NCBI RefSeq assembly: GCF_900176565.1
Contig: NZ_FXEH01000005.1
Coordinates: 1,017,384 to 1,081,383, forward strand
DNA from: Thalassobacillus devorans
GTDB lineage: Bacteria; Bacillota; Bacilli; Bacillales; Halobacillaceae
Reading direction: 5' to 3'
DNA length: 64,000 nucleotides
The first letter of the stretch is position 1. Every line of letters begins with the position of its first letter. This document shows, piece after piece, positions 34,390-43,113 of the stretch. Under the pieces are notes generated by a model. That model had not been told where the DNA came from, did no database searches, and saw only the letters and a program-made list of their open reading frames with translations. Both the position numbers and the translations under genes were made by a program.

Positions 34390-34743
34390 ACTTATCTTCC
34401 TCCCTGATTTTAGCTAAAATGCTTACTTATGTAGGATTCATGGTGGGGGAACACGAAGGTCAGTCGTCGGAGCAACAATAATGCATAGGTAATAACTAGT
34501 AATCTATCCTCCTTTCTTATATTAGAGTTATCGTAATACCAAAATCTAGGAAAGGCAATGTTATCAGAATATTTTGATATCATAGGACTGATAAGCTAAA
34601 AAATGAAGGGTTATAGGCCTAGATACCTTTTGAATATTTCGTATCACGAAATATTATATATGGTTAATTAGAATCAGTTAAGTACTTCACATAACAAGGT
34701 CTAAAGAATCATCAATCTAGGCATTTGTGAAATTCATCGAAAA
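34390..34743. other. Gene-free gap upstream of peptidase and phoA
   Basis: Contains the perfect dyad ATTTTAGCTAAAAT (34407-34420) and, on minus, a leader-like stretch (about 34500-34330) with potential pairing of GTTGCTCCG with CGGATAACAAC around a central hairpin. I could not match it to a known riboswitch. The rest is AT-rich with no gene. Confidence 0.35.
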
Positions 34744-34799
34744 TTACAAACCCTTAACATTCTCTCCATACTAGATTAATAGTTTCTCCGTAATATGAT
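34744..34799 (+). promoter_or_regulatory. PhoP-box-like array and -10 of alkaline phosphatase gene
   Basis: TT(A)ACA-like hexamers TTACAA (34744), TTAACA (34754), TCCATA (34765) and TTAATA (34776) lie at 10-11-base steps, the phasing of PhoP-binding repeats in Bacillus. TATGAT at 34794-34799 is the likely -10, without a proper -35, as in PhoP-activated promoters. Confidence 0.55.
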
Positions 34800-34840
34800 T
34801 GCTGTACATCAATAACATAACGTAATGGGAGGAATCAGGT

Positions 34841-36211
34841 TTGTTTAAAAAAAATTTTTCAAAGAAATTGCTGCCCGTCGCTATCATGTCTACCGTTGTT
34901 TTTGGAAGTGCGGCTGGAACATTTGGGAATGAAGCAGCGGCTCAACCAAACAGTAAAGGCGAAATTAAAAATGTCATTTTTCTAATTGGGGATGGCATGG
35001 GCACTTCTTACACTTCAGCTTATCGATACTTAAAAGACGACCCTTCAACCCCTTACACGGAAAACACAGCATTCGATGAGGACTTGATCGGGATGCAGGA
35101 AACCTATTCATGGGATGAAGAGGAAAGCATCACAGACTCGGCTGCCGCTGCTACTTCGATGGCTGCCGGAATCAAGACATACAACAACGCCATCGCTGTC
35201 GACATGGAAAAGAATGAAGTGAAGACAGCTTTGGAACTGGCAAAGGAAAAAGGAAAATCGACCGGGCTTGTCGCCACCTCCCAGGTGAACCACGCAACAC
35301 CGGCATCGTTCGGTGCACATAATGAATCTCGCCATAATTACAATGATATTGCCGATGATTATTTCGATGAAAAAGTGAATGGCGAACATAAAATTGATGT
35401 CATCCTTGGCGGTGGAACTTCTTATTTTGACCGGGAAGACCGCAATCTTACCGAAGAATTCCAGCAGGACGGTTTCAGCTATGTAGATTCACGTGAAGAA
35501 ATGCTGAATGATGACAGTGAACAGGTACTTGGCTTATTCGCACCAAAAGGGATGGACAAGATGATTGACCGTACAGAAGACGTACCATCACTCAAAGAGA
35601 TGACGTCTTCCGCTTTAGACCGCTTAAGCAAAAATCAGGATGGATTTTTCCTAATGGTCGAAGGAAGCCAGATTGACTGGGCGGGTCATGATAATGATGT
35701 CGTAGCTGCAATGAGTGACATGCAGGATTTTGAAGAAGCTTACCAGGAAGCAATCGAATTTGCCAAAAAGGACAAGCACACGCTAGTGGTCACAACGGCT
35801 GACCATTCTACCGGCGGGATGGCTATGGGGCGTGATGGTGAGTATAAGTGGGATCCAGAACCGATCAAAGCAGCGAAGCGCACACCGGACTTCATGGCTG
35901 CTGAAATTGCAGATGGTGCAGATGTAGAAGAAACGCTCTCCAGCTATATCGATCTGGAATTGACACAGGAAGAGATCCAATCGGTTAAAGATGCGGCAGA
36001 TAAAGGAGATACAACAGAGATTGATAATGCCATCGAGCACATTTTCGACCTTCGCTCCGGCACGGGCTGGACGACTGGCGGACATACTGGGGAGGACGTT
36101 ATCGTATATGGCTACGGTCCACAATCCGACCAGTTCGCAGGTCTGCATGATAACCATGAAATCGGACAGAAAGTGATGGCAGTATTAGAAGGTAATCGAT
36201 CAGTGAAATAA
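34841..36211 (+). CDS. Secreted alkaline phosphatase, PhoA family
   Basis: 456 residues from a TTG start with GGGAGG 8 bases upstream. Signal peptide about 1-34. Active-site landmarks: metal Asp51 in FLIGDGMG, nucleophile Ser100 in ITDSAAAATSMAAG, TTADHSTGGMAMG and GGHTGEDV for zinc ligands near the C-terminus. It releases phosphate from organic esters outside the cell. Many acidic residues fit high salt. A PhoP-box-like array precedes it, so induction by phosphate starvation is likely. It is monocistronic with a terminator at 36222. Confidence 0.92.
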   Translation: MFKKNFSKKLLPVAIMSTVVFGSAAGTFGNEAAAQPNSKGEIKNVIFLIGDGMGTSYTSAYRYLKDDPSTPYTENTAFDEDLIGMQETYSWDEEESITDSAAAATSMAAGIKTYNNAIAVDMEKNEVKTALELAKEKGKSTGLVATSQVNHATPASFGAHNESRHNYNDIADDYFDEKVNGEHKIDVILGGGTSYFDREDRNLTEEFQQDGFSYVDSREEMLNDDSEQVLGLFAPKGMDKMIDRTEDVPSLKEMTSSALDRLSKNQDGFFLMVEGSQIDWAGHDNDVVAAMSDMQDFEEAYQEAIEFAKKDKHTLVVTTADHSTGGMAMGRDGEYKWDPEPIKAAKRTPDFMAAEIADGADVEETLSSYIDLELTQEEIQSVKDAADKGDTTEIDNAIEHIFDLRSGTGWTTGGHTGEDVIVYGYGPQSDQFAGLHDNHEIGQKVMAVLEGNRSVK

Positions 36212-36221
36212 TAATTAATAT

Positions 36222-36252
36222 GCCGCTGTCTTTCCGGCAGCGGCCACTTTTC
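36222..36252 (+). terminator. Terminator of alkaline phosphatase gene
   Basis: GCCGCTG, loop, CAGCGGC, then CACTTTTC. Confidence 0.7.
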
Positions 36253-36281
36253 TAACACGATGATATAGGGAGGCAACGTTC

Positions 36282-36941
36282 ATGAAGTACCTGATAATGG
36301 TGGTTCTTAGCGTGATGCTGCTAGCTGGATGCTCAGCAAATGGCACCAACAGCGAAAGTCATGCGGAAGCAAAGGACAGCACAGCACCTTTTGACATCCC
36401 GGAAAAAACCAAATATACCAACAACCCGCAGGCAAGTAACGACCGTAATCTTAAAAAAGCAGGCGACCATGCCGAGGATGAAAACGGCCAGCTGACACTC
36501 AAGGCCATCAAAGAAGGACAAACAGTTGAAGAAGTCGGGCCGATGCAGCTTGTAATCGAAGATATAAAAGTGATGAACTACTCCCCTTCCCCTGACTTGA
36601 TCGACTATTTTCATGCATTCAGCCATAATGGAGCGAACTTCGACTATATCAAGTTTACCGTTGCCATTAAAAACACCAGCGATCAGCCAGTTAATTTTGC
36701 CCCGATAGATTTACTGGAAACGAACACAGGTGAGAAAAAAGATTTCGATGACGACTTCTATCTGGAAAATCTTTATGGAGACTATGAACCTGGTGAAGTT
36801 AAGGTTGGAAATATGGGTTTTGTGCTGAATGAAACAAGTGTCGATGAGTTGGAATCTATCACCATTACTACGAGTGATGTCATGGATGGCGAACAGAAAT
36901 CTATCAATGAAGGCGAGGAAATGACGATTCCTTTTAAATGA
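36282..36941 (+). CDS. Lipoprotein, DUF4352-like beta-sandwich
   Basis: 219 residues. Lipoprotein signal with lipobox LLAGC (Cys17), then a polar linker, then about 120 residues (MQLVIEDIKV, FTVAIKNTSDQPVNFAPID) that read like the Ig-like DUF4352/telomeric-repeat-associated extracellular fold found in Firmicutes lipoproteins. Function unknown. It is separated from the phosphatase by a terminator and has its own GGGAGG site, so joint regulation is not shown. Confidence 0.7.
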   Translation: MKYLIMVVLSVMLLAGCSANGTNSESHAEAKDSTAPFDIPEKTKYTNNPQASNDRNLKKAGDHAEDENGQLTLKAIKEGQTVEEVGPMQLVIEDIKVMNYSPSPDLIDYFHAFSHNGANFDYIKFTVAIKNTSDQPVNFAPIDLLETNTGEKKDFDDDFYLENLYGDYEPGEVKVGNMGFVLNETSVDELESITITTSDVMDGEQKSINEGEEMTIPFK

Positions 36942-36956
36942 TTTTAGCGGCAGTAT

Positions 36957-36988
36957 AGACCATATCCCTTGAGGATGTGGTCTTTATT
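36957..36988 (+). terminator. Terminator of lipoprotein gene
   Basis: AGACCATATCC, loop, GGATGTGGTCT, then TTATTT. Confidence 0.8.
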
Positions 36989-37051
36989 TAAATTATTTAA
37001 AGGATTTTTGTAAGGTAATGTCAAATCAATAATAAAGGATGGTGAGCCAAC

Positions 37052-37468
37052 ATGGTGCAGACTAAAAAAAGGGGCATCTGGATGAAGAGGCCATTAGGGG
37101 TTACATTAATAAGTTATTTTTACATATTTGGTGCATTGGTTTTATTATTTACGGCTATCTTTTATCAGGCTGAAGCTGAACCTATTAGTATAGCAGAACG
37201 GTTTGGTATTCCAAACGCCCCTGAAAAAATCGTAAGAGCGACTGTTGCTTTGTTTTCCGGAGGTATGATTTATGGTTATATGAGGTTGAAAAAATGGGGG
37301 TTCTGGCTAATGGTCACCTACTCGATGCTTTTTGGAGTGATTAGCCTGCTGCTTATAACGGATCAAGCTCCCCAGCCCTATACCGGTAACTTTGTGTGGT
37401 CTATGATTGTATTAATCTATACGGTTAATGTAAGAGAAGCGTTTTTCAAAAGAAATTTCCACTATTAA
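37052..37468 (+). CDS. Small membrane protein, unknown
   Basis: 138 residues with four hydrophobic segments (about 18-42, 65-80, 85-105 and 112-130) and basic ends. AAAGGATGG lies 9 bases before the ATG; a second Met at codon 11 is an alternative start without a ribosome site. I do not recognise a family. It is flanked by terminators, so is probably a single gene. Confidence 0.65.
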   Translation: MVQTKKRGIWMKRPLGVTLISYFYIFGALVLLFTAIFYQAEAEPISIAERFGIPNAPEKIVRATVALFSGGMIYGYMRLKKWGFWLMVTYSMLFGVISLLLITDQAPQPYTGNFVWSMIVLIYTVNVREAFFKRNFHY

Positions 37469-37473
37469 TAAAC

Positions 37474-37507
37474 ATGACCAGCCTGTGCCAGACTGGTCAT
37501 CTCTTCT
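37474..37507. terminator. Weak terminator between convergent genes
   Basis: ATGACCAG, 11-base loop, CTGGTCAT, followed by CTCTTCT; weak U-tracts on both strands. Confidence 0.5.
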
Positions 37508-37682
37508 ATTCTGAGAAAAACTTCTTCAACCCTAACCCAATAAACGTACCAATCAAACCAGCTGCACTTGTCCTTACCAAGCTTCCCCAATGGGTTGGCC
37601 CGTCTTGAAACAAGCCCAAAACAATTACAGCCACGAGCGCTCCAAACACGTAAGGATATCCTTTCTTTATTACTTCTATCAA
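37506..37682 (-). CDS. 58-residue membrane protein coupled to MFS gene
   Basis: A TTG at 37682 opens 58 codons ending at TAG 37506. Residues about 9-25 and 38-53 are hydrophobic helices (YVFGALVAVIVLGLF; AAGLIGTFIGLGL) with a basic end. The ribosome site AGGGGG lies about 10 bases after the MFS stop codon, so translation is probably coupled to the exporter gene. No family recognised. Coupling suggests an accessory membrane peptide, but that is inference. Confidence 0.6.
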   Translation of the reverse strand: MIEVIKKGYPYVFGALVAVIVLGLFQDGPTHWGSLVRTSAAGLIGTFIGLGLKKFFSE

Positions 37683-37694
37683 AGGGTTTACCCC

Positions 37695-38894
37695 CTACTC
37701 CTTTACATGTGCAAATACCGTCTGATTGCGCGCAGCGCCAAGCCCTGCTGCTATCATGACAACCAATATTCCGATAAAAATTACAATTGGTGTGATGACG
37801 GTTGCGGAGACATCAAGTATCATTCCGATCAGGGTCGGACCGATAGCAGCCAAGGCATATCCAAATGATTGCGCCATTCCGGATAACGCCGCACTCTCAC
37901 GGGCGTTGGCGGCACGGAGACCAAGCAGGGTGAGGGCAAGGCTGATACTGGACGCCTGTCCCATCCCCATCAGCATTACACTCCCGGTCAGCCAACCAGT
38001 AGTGGTGCTAACTAACATTCCGGTCAAGCCGGTGAGATACAGTACCCCAATCATTATAATCAGGCCCCGCTGGTTACGGAAGCGGTCAGCCAATACGGGC
38101 GTCAGAAAGGTCATCGGCAGTCCGGCCAGCTGCATTGTCGATACCATCCAACCTGCTGCTGCAATCCCAAGTCCTTTTCCGGTCATAATCTCCGGCAGCC
38201 AGGTAATCAGGCTGTAAAATAAAAACGATTGAAGCCCCATAAAAATGGTCACTTGCCAGGCTATTTTCGATTGCCATATTGGTGGTCCTGACAGCCTGGC
38301 AAAGGTTTTATCCTCATTTTTCACCGGTCGGGAAAGCTGGGGAATCCATAGTAAAGCGGCAATCATTGCAAGCAGTATCCAGGCGAACAGTGCTTTTTCC
38401 CATCCAAGCCCCAGTCCTTTTGCAAGCGGAATGCTAAGCCCTGATCCGACAGCGGAAAAAACGGACATCGAGGTGGTATAAACGGCTGTCATCAAGCCAA
38501 TTCTGCCTGGATACCTGCCCTTGATGATTCCCGGAAGCAGCACATTGGAAATGGCGATTCCTATTCCAACAAGCGCAGTACCTGTATATAACGTCGGAGG
38601 AGCGGCAATATAGCGAATCGAGATACCGAGCATCAGTGTCACTAACCCTGCGAAAACCATCCGTTCATAACCAAAACGGTTTCCAAGCTGCGGAGCTAGA
38701 AAAGAAAATACTGCAAAGGAAATCAACGGCAGCGTGGTGATAAAACCGGCAGCCCCATAAGAAATTCCAAGATCAATCCGAATGGAACTGATGAGCGGAC
38801 CGACTCCCGTAATTGCCGGTCGCAAATTGAACGCCACAAATATGACCCCTATGATGAAAAGAAGCTTTTTCGTTTGTTGAGGGTGGTCTGTCAT
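37695..38894 (-). CDS. MFS transporter, CynX/NimT family
   Basis: 399 residues from ATG 38894 (GAGAGGA 8 bases upstream), 12 membrane helices. FNLRPAITGVGPLIS near the N-terminus is the hallmark of the CynX/NimT (YeaN/YycB-like) branch, and the central motifs ITWLPEIMTGKGL and ANARESAALSGMAQSFGY agree. Members include cyanate transport and 2-nitroimidazole export; the substrate here is unknown. A small membrane protein gene is coupled downstream. Confidence 0.87.
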   Translation of the reverse strand: MTDHPQQTKKLLFIIGVIFVAFNLRPAITGVGPLISSIRIDLGISYGAAGFITTLPLISFAVFSFLAPQLGNRFGYERMVFAGLVTLMLGISIRYIAAPPTLYTGTALVGIGIAISNVLLPGIIKGRYPGRIGLMTAVYTTSMSVFSAVGSGLSIPLAKGLGLGWEKALFAWILLAMIAALLWIPQLSRPVKNEDKTFARLSGPPIWQSKIAWQVTIFMGLQSFLFYSLITWLPEIMTGKGLGIAAAGWMVSTMQLAGLPMTFLTPVLADRFRNQRGLIIMIGVLYLTGLTGMLVSTTTGWLTGSVMLMGMGQASSISLALTLLGLRAANARESAALSGMAQSFGYALAAIGPTLIGMILDVSATVITPIVIFIGILVVMIAAGLGAARNQTVFAHVKE

Positions 38895-38981
38895 TATTAT
38901 TTTCCTCTCATGTCGTGAATCTTTAATTATCATCCTATCATTTTCAAAATTATTGTAAATCGGGAAGACCTTTCAAATAAG

Positions 38982-39010
38982 TTGCCCATAGACTGATGGG
39001 AACGTAAAAT
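38982..39010 (+). promoter_or_regulatory. Promoter of FUSC gene
   Basis: TTGCCC, 17-base spacer, TAAAAT, about 40 bases before the TTG start. Confidence 0.6.
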
Positions 39011-39050
39011 AGAAAGAATATAATACATCGAAGAAAGGGGTGAAGAAGCG

Positions 39051-41219
39051 TTGAAGAAACTTTCACTCAAAGACTACTGGCTGGGAAGACTACTCGCTTC
39101 TGATCCCGGGCGCAAACGACTGCACCAGGCGGGCAAAGCGACCCTCAGTTTAATATCAGCGGTGTTTACCATCATTTTTCTGTATGGAATGGCTGGACAG
39201 GAAGCATTGTCACCTGCAATCGTAGCCGGCATGTGCGGAATGCTTGGAGTCATGGCGGTGATGGACGATACAAAACAGGAAAAACAAGTAACCACCGTGC
39301 TACTTGTTTTTCCTGCTATGGGAGGTGTGACATTCGGTGCATTGCTGGCGGAAAGTGTGTTTCTCGTCTCCTCACTGATGGTCGCTGTTGTTTTTTCCGC
39401 TTTTTATTTCACCCGTTTCGGAAGCAGGTACTTTTCCTTTGGCATGATCGCCTTCATGACAGTCTATATTTCATCTTTTTTAAAATTATCACCCGCTCAG
39501 TTCCCGTGGTTTTATATCGCCATTGTCATTGGAGTCAGCTACGCTTTCCTCTATAATTTCATTATTTTCAAAGATTCTGCGCACATGCTGAAGAGAAGCA
39601 TCCAGTCCTTTCATACCCAGGCAAACCTCACTTTCCAATTGCTGATCGATATGATCAAGGATCCGGAAATAAAGGAATCCCGGGCAAAAAAGCTGTATTA
39701 CAACGTTGGAAAGCTGCGGGAATACGCAAGAAACGTTGCGACGGATTTGAATACCCATGATGTCAGCGAGTTATGGCCAGGGCTTAACACTTCACAGGTA
39801 AGACTGTATGTCTTTGATGCCGCTATGTTTGTCGAGACTTTAGCGGATTCACTTGCCGAACTGAAGCGGAACGATGCATTTGAAACGGAAGAAGTGAGGC
39901 AATTACTCGTGGAGGTCATCGCTGCACTTCGGAAAGCTGATGTGCTCTCCCCTGCCTACGAAAGAGAAAATTTGCATATCGCTCAGCGAGCCACTGTGAA
40001 ATTCCGTGATACGATCAATCAGCTATTTGACGACCATGGTCCCCGTCCCCAAGGCAGGCTTTATTTACTGCGACGTATCGAATCAATTGCTGATCATGTC
40101 ACCAACGGGGCAATCGAAATTCAACTTTCTTTGCAAACAGGAGATAACGGACAACACGCTGATGAGGAACTGAAGAATGAGGACGAAGAAGCTTCAGAAG
40201 AGGAAAAGGAAGAAGGACTCAAACCTTCCACAAAGAAAGCACTGCAGGCCTTGGCAGGCGGCACAATCGCCGTTATTGTCGGTCATATCATTTCACCAAT
40301 CCAGCCTTACTGGGTGATTTTGACGACATTCATCATCTTACTCGGGACAGAAACCGTTGGCCGCACCTACCTGAAAGGATTTCAGCGATCCGTCGGAACA
40401 GTCATCGGCGCGATTATCGGGTTCGGGCTTGCCCGCCTTGTTTCCGACTATACTGCCCTTGAAGTGTTGCTGATCTTTATCGTCGTATTTTCCGCCTTCT
40501 ACATTTTGACTGTTTCCTACACAGCGATGAGCATTTTCATTACTTTGCTCATTGCCTTCATGTACGACCTGTTGTTAGGCGGAATCAGTTTTGCTTTATT
40601 AAGCGCTCGTGTTGTGGATACGATTGCCGGCGGAGCGATTGCATTTATCGTATCGGCGGTACTTTTACCGACCAAAACCCATGACAAGGTAAACGAGACG
40701 TTCGCTGACTACCTTGACGAGTTAAAAGGATATGTGATTCCGTATGTAAGAAGCTTTCATGAGCCGGTTAAGGTGAAGGACCTGGCAGAACAGGCGTTTA
40801 CAATGGAAGAAAAAGTCCAGGCCATCAAAGACGAGTCCCGCCCGATGCTTCAGCGGCCGGGCGCAATGAAACGCTCCGAATTATCACGATGGATTACGAT
40901 TTTCACAGCGATCAACTACTACGCCAAACACCTGGTGGCCTCTGCTTATCAGAAAAATTTTGTCTATCCGGAGGAACTGAAGGATGTTTTTCCGAAGATG
41001 GAGGATAAGCTGGAGCATAATCTTGACGTTCTGTCCGCGAAAATTAAAGGCGAAGCACCTGCAGTCGAATTATATGATCTCCAGGAAGAGCGGGAACAGA
41101 TTGAGCGCCTGGCCCCTGGCAGCGAGCTGGGACAAGGGGACCTTGTTCACCACCTTTATTATGTATGGCGCATTAACCAGTCGCTGCTGGTACTAGCAGC
41201 AAAATTAGGATTGAAATAA
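39051..41219 (+). CDS. FUSC-family membrane protein
   Basis: 722 residues from a TTG with AAAGGGG upstream. Two blocks of about five helices each (about 25-165 and 395-530), the second with PYWVILTTFIILLGTETVGR and the LLGGISFALLSARVVDTIAG region typical of the fusaric-acid-resistance/aromatic-acid-exporter (FUSC) superfamily. A highly acidic linker (DEELKNEDEEASEEEKEEGL) joins them, and a soluble helical tail follows. It probably exports aromatic or other organic acids; substrate is unproven. Single gene with a strong terminator. Confidence 0.8.
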   Translation: MKKLSLKDYWLGRLLASDPGRKRLHQAGKATLSLISAVFTIIFLYGMAGQEALSPAIVAGMCGMLGVMAVMDDTKQEKQVTTVLLVFPAMGGVTFGALLAESVFLVSSLMVAVVFSAFYFTRFGSRYFSFGMIAFMTVYISSFLKLSPAQFPWFYIAIVIGVSYAFLYNFIIFKDSAHMLKRSIQSFHTQANLTFQLLIDMIKDPEIKESRAKKLYYNVGKLREYARNVATDLNTHDVSELWPGLNTSQVRLYVFDAAMFVETLADSLAELKRNDAFETEEVRQLLVEVIAALRKADVLSPAYERENLHIAQRATVKFRDTINQLFDDHGPRPQGRLYLLRRIESIADHVTNGAIEIQLSLQTGDNGQHADEELKNEDEEASEEEKEEGLKPSTKKALQALAGGTIAVIVGHIISPIQPYWVILTTFIILLGTETVGRTYLKGFQRSVGTVIGAIIGFGLARLVSDYTALEVLLIFIVVFSAFYILTVSYTAMSIFITLLIAFMYDLLLGGISFALLSARVVDTIAGGAIAFIVSAVLLPTKTHDKVNETFADYLDELKGYVIPYVRSFHEPVKVKDLAEQAFTMEEKVQAIKDESRPMLQRPGAMKRSELSRWITIFTAINYYAKHLVASAYQKNFVYPEELKDVFPKMEDKLEHNLDVLSAKIKGEAPAVELYDLQEEREQIERLAPGSELGQGDLVHHLYYVWRINQSLLVLAAKLGLK

Positions 41220-41249
41220 AAAAGGACTCCGCCGATGGAGTCCTTTTTC
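41220..41249. terminator. Bidirectional terminator
   Basis: AAAAGGACTCC, 6-base loop, GGAGTCCTTTTT between the convergent FUSC and SOD genes. Confidence 0.92.
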
Positions 41250-41250
41250 T

Positions 41251-41904
41251 TTATTCAAGCAAGCCATCATTGATTTCTCCGCAGGCAATTCGTATGCCGG
41301 CATCACCGGATGGCTGGGATTCATTATCGTCAGGCTTGGCATGAATGACTAATGCTGTTCCTTCTTCTTTCAATAAGGAGTTGTCTTCCCCTTTTTTCAT
41401 GGTTACATTTTCTGCCAATATTTCCTCCTGAATGGATCCGTCATCACCTACGTCGATGTTTGGAAGGTCTCCGGCATGCGGTCCATCTTCGCTATTGGTT
41501 CCATGACTCACACCTTCCGGGTTGAAGTGACCACCGGCCGATTCAAATTCAGGTGCCTCGCATGTGCCTGTTTCATGAATGTGGAAGCCATGTTCATCCG
41601 GTGGAAGTCCTGACGCATCCAGGCTGATCAGTACACCGTCTTCCTGCTGTTTCAACTTGGCGGTACCAATATTTTCATCATCGGGATCTTTTAGATCGAC
41701 GGTGACCTCTTCGGTCTCGGCACCTTCTTCTTCCTTGCTCTCGCCGTCTTCGTTTTCCTGACTTTCTTCGCTGTTCTGCTCTTCGTTATTCTCTTCGGTT
41801 GTATCCTCGTTTCCACTGTTTTCGCCGCTTTCTTCGTTGCCGCCACAGGCAGCAAGTATGGCGATCATCAATACGGTAATCGCAAGCAACATCCAGCGCT
41901 TCAT
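41251..41904 (-). CDS. Cu/Zn superoxide dismutase-like lipoprotein
   Basis: 217 residues from ATG 41904 (AAGGAG 10 bases upstream). Lipobox AILAACGG (Cys about 20), then a Glu/Asn-rich linker of about 45 residues, then a SodC fold: HGFHIHETGTC holds two metal His, GGHFNPEGVSHG and HAGDLPNI more ligands, LVIHAKPDD the last copper His, and IACGEI the disulfide Cys paired with the earlier GTCE Cys. In Bacillus relatives (YojM) some ligands are lost; here all four copper-type His appear present, so activity is plausible. It would act at the outer face of the membrane. Confidence 0.85.
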   Translation of the reverse strand: MKRWMLLAITVLMIAILAACGGNEESGENSGNEDTTEENNEEQNSEESQENEDGESKEEEGAETEEVTVDLKDPDDENIGTAKLKQQEDGVLISLDASGLPPDEHGFHIHETGTCEAPEFESAGGHFNPEGVSHGTNSEDGPHAGDLPNIDVGDDGSIQEEILAENVTMKKGEDNSLLKEEGTALVIHAKPDDNESQPSGDAGIRIACGEINDGLLE

Positions 41905-41977
41905 CGGCACATCGCTCCTTTTTTGTAAAAATTTCATGCTATGTATCTTTTTACGAAATAAGGAGCTGATAAACGTG

Positions 41978-42073
41978 ATGGATGCAAAATTGGACTTTCA
42001 TCCTAATGGAAGTGTGCAAGAAGTCGGGGGTTGGTGCTGTTTTTTTGCGGATAGATGGAGGGTTCTGACTTAA
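41978..42073 (+). CDS. Possible 31-residue peptide gene
   Basis: ATG 41978 (or GTG 41975) with AAGGAG at suitable spacing opens 31 codons reading MDAKLDFHPNGSVQEVGG, then a Trp/Cys/Phe-rich end. No homology known and no clear promoter; it may be chance. Listed because the ribosome site is good and it lies in a 200-base gap between minus-strand genes. Confidence 0.25.
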   Translation: MDAKLDFHPNGSVQEVGGWCCFFADRWRVLT

Positions 42074-42100
42074 CTCTCGAACATTCTTCCCTAACGCCCC

Positions 42101-42130
42101 AAAAAATAGAAGCCGGGGGAGTCCCCGGCT
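42101..42130 (-). terminator. Terminator of the acidic repeat protein gene
   Basis: Minus strand AGCCGGGG, 4-base loop, CCCCGGCT, then TCTATTTTTT. Confidence 0.9.
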
Positions 42131-42140
42131 CACTTGCTGA

Positions 42141-43100
42141 TTATTCTTCTCTAGCTTCTACAGAAACAGTCTCCGTTTCTTCATCTTCTTCTTTTTCGTC
42201 TTCTTCTTCAACTGCTTCTTCAGTTTCTTCGTCTACTTCCACTTCTTCTTCAGTATCTTCATCAGTTTCCACAGACTCTTCCTCTGTTGCTTCCTCTTCT
42301 AATGCCACAGCAAGGACTGCAGAATTTTCAGATGCATTCTCTTTCGCTGTTTCACTTGCGTTTGCAGATGCTTGAGCATTTACTTTGTTTTCTTCTGCTT
42401 TGTTTACTTCTTCTTGTTCTTCATCTTCTTCGGTTGCTTCTTCACTTTCTTCATCTGTTGCCGCTTCTTCTGTGGAATCTTCTTCCGTTGCTGTTTCTTC
42501 TTCAGCTGCTTCTTCTTCTATCACATCTTCGTCAACTTCCCCTGCTAGAACCGCGGAATTTTCAGATGCGTTTTCTTTTGCTGTTTCACTTGCATTTGCT
42601 GATGCTTGGGCGTTTGCTTTGTTTTCTTGTGCTTTGTTTACTTTTTCTTGTTCTTTGTCTGCTGCCTCGTCTTCATCTTCTTCCGTTGCTTCTTCACTTT
42701 CTTCGTCTAGTTCAACTTCTTCTGCAGCCTCTTCTTCTGTACCTTCTTCGGTTGTAACTTCAGCTTCTCCAGCCAATACCGCGGAGTTTTCAGATGCGTT
42801 TTCTTTTGCTGTCTCGCTTGCATTCGCGGAAGCTTGAGCGTTTGCTTTGTTTTGCTGAGATTTATTTACTTTTTCTTCGGCCTGAACCGTTTTTTCTTCT
42901 TCGTCAGCTTTTACAGAAGCTTCTGCTTTTCCTTTCGCTTTTGCTTCTGCTTTTTTCTCAGCTGCTGCTTCTTGTTTTTCCACCACTTTTACTGATTTTT
43001 CTGCATTGGAAGATGCCGCGTCTGTGGACTGGACGCCAACGAATGCTCCGATTGTCAATGTTCCTGCAAATACTAGAGATTTAACCCATGTGTTTTTCAT
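42141..43100 (-). CDS. Very acidic secreted protein with three Asn/Ala/Ser-rich repeats
   Basis: 319 residues. Signal peptide about 1-28, then a Lys/Ala/Glu stretch that should form a coiled coil, then three copies of a 33-35-residue unit (78-112, 154-188, 232-265) opening VNKxQxNKxNAQASANASET and closing ENASENSAVLA. They are separated by blocks of almost only Glu, Asp, Ala and Thr; the last 50 residues are similar. Net charge is extremely negative. No cell-wall anchor or SLH domain is seen, so it is probably released or loosely bound. The long Ser-rich open frames on the opposite strand are artefacts of this composition. No family recognised. It follows the gene at 43157 in the same operon. 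Confidence 0.75.
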   Translation of the reverse strand: MKNTWVKSLVFAGTLTIGAFVGVQSTDAASSNAEKSVKVVEKQEAAAEKKAEAKAKGKAEASVKADEEEKTVQAEEKVNKSQQNKANAQASANASETAKENASENSAVLAGEAEVTTEEGTEEEAAEEVELDEESEEATEEDEDEAADKEQEKVNKAQENKANAQASANASETAKENASENSAVLAGEVDEDVIEEEAAEEETATEEDSTEEAATDEESEEATEEDEEQEEVNKAEENKVNAQASANASETAKENASENSAVLAVALEEEATEEESVETDEDTEEEVEVDEETEEAVEEEDEKEEDEETETVSVEAREE

Positions 43101-43113
43101 GTTTGAATCGCTC

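Noticed and set aside
34331-34500. Known riboswitch or T-box upstream of the Xaa-Pro peptidase
   Set aside because: I compared it with TPP, SAM, glycine, M-box, yybP-ykoY, ydaO and T-box cores from memory and found no match; it is kept only as an unclassified leader.
36957-36988. Further copy of the 52-bp-period palindrome (GGTCTTTAT)
   Set aside because: The sequence is one arm of an ordinary terminator whose other arm, AGACCATATCC, does not match the repeat.
42055-43084. Several Ser- or Leu-rich plus-strand open frames
   Set aside because: They mirror the Glu/Ala/Asn-rich minus-strand gene, lack ribosome sites and have no independent support.
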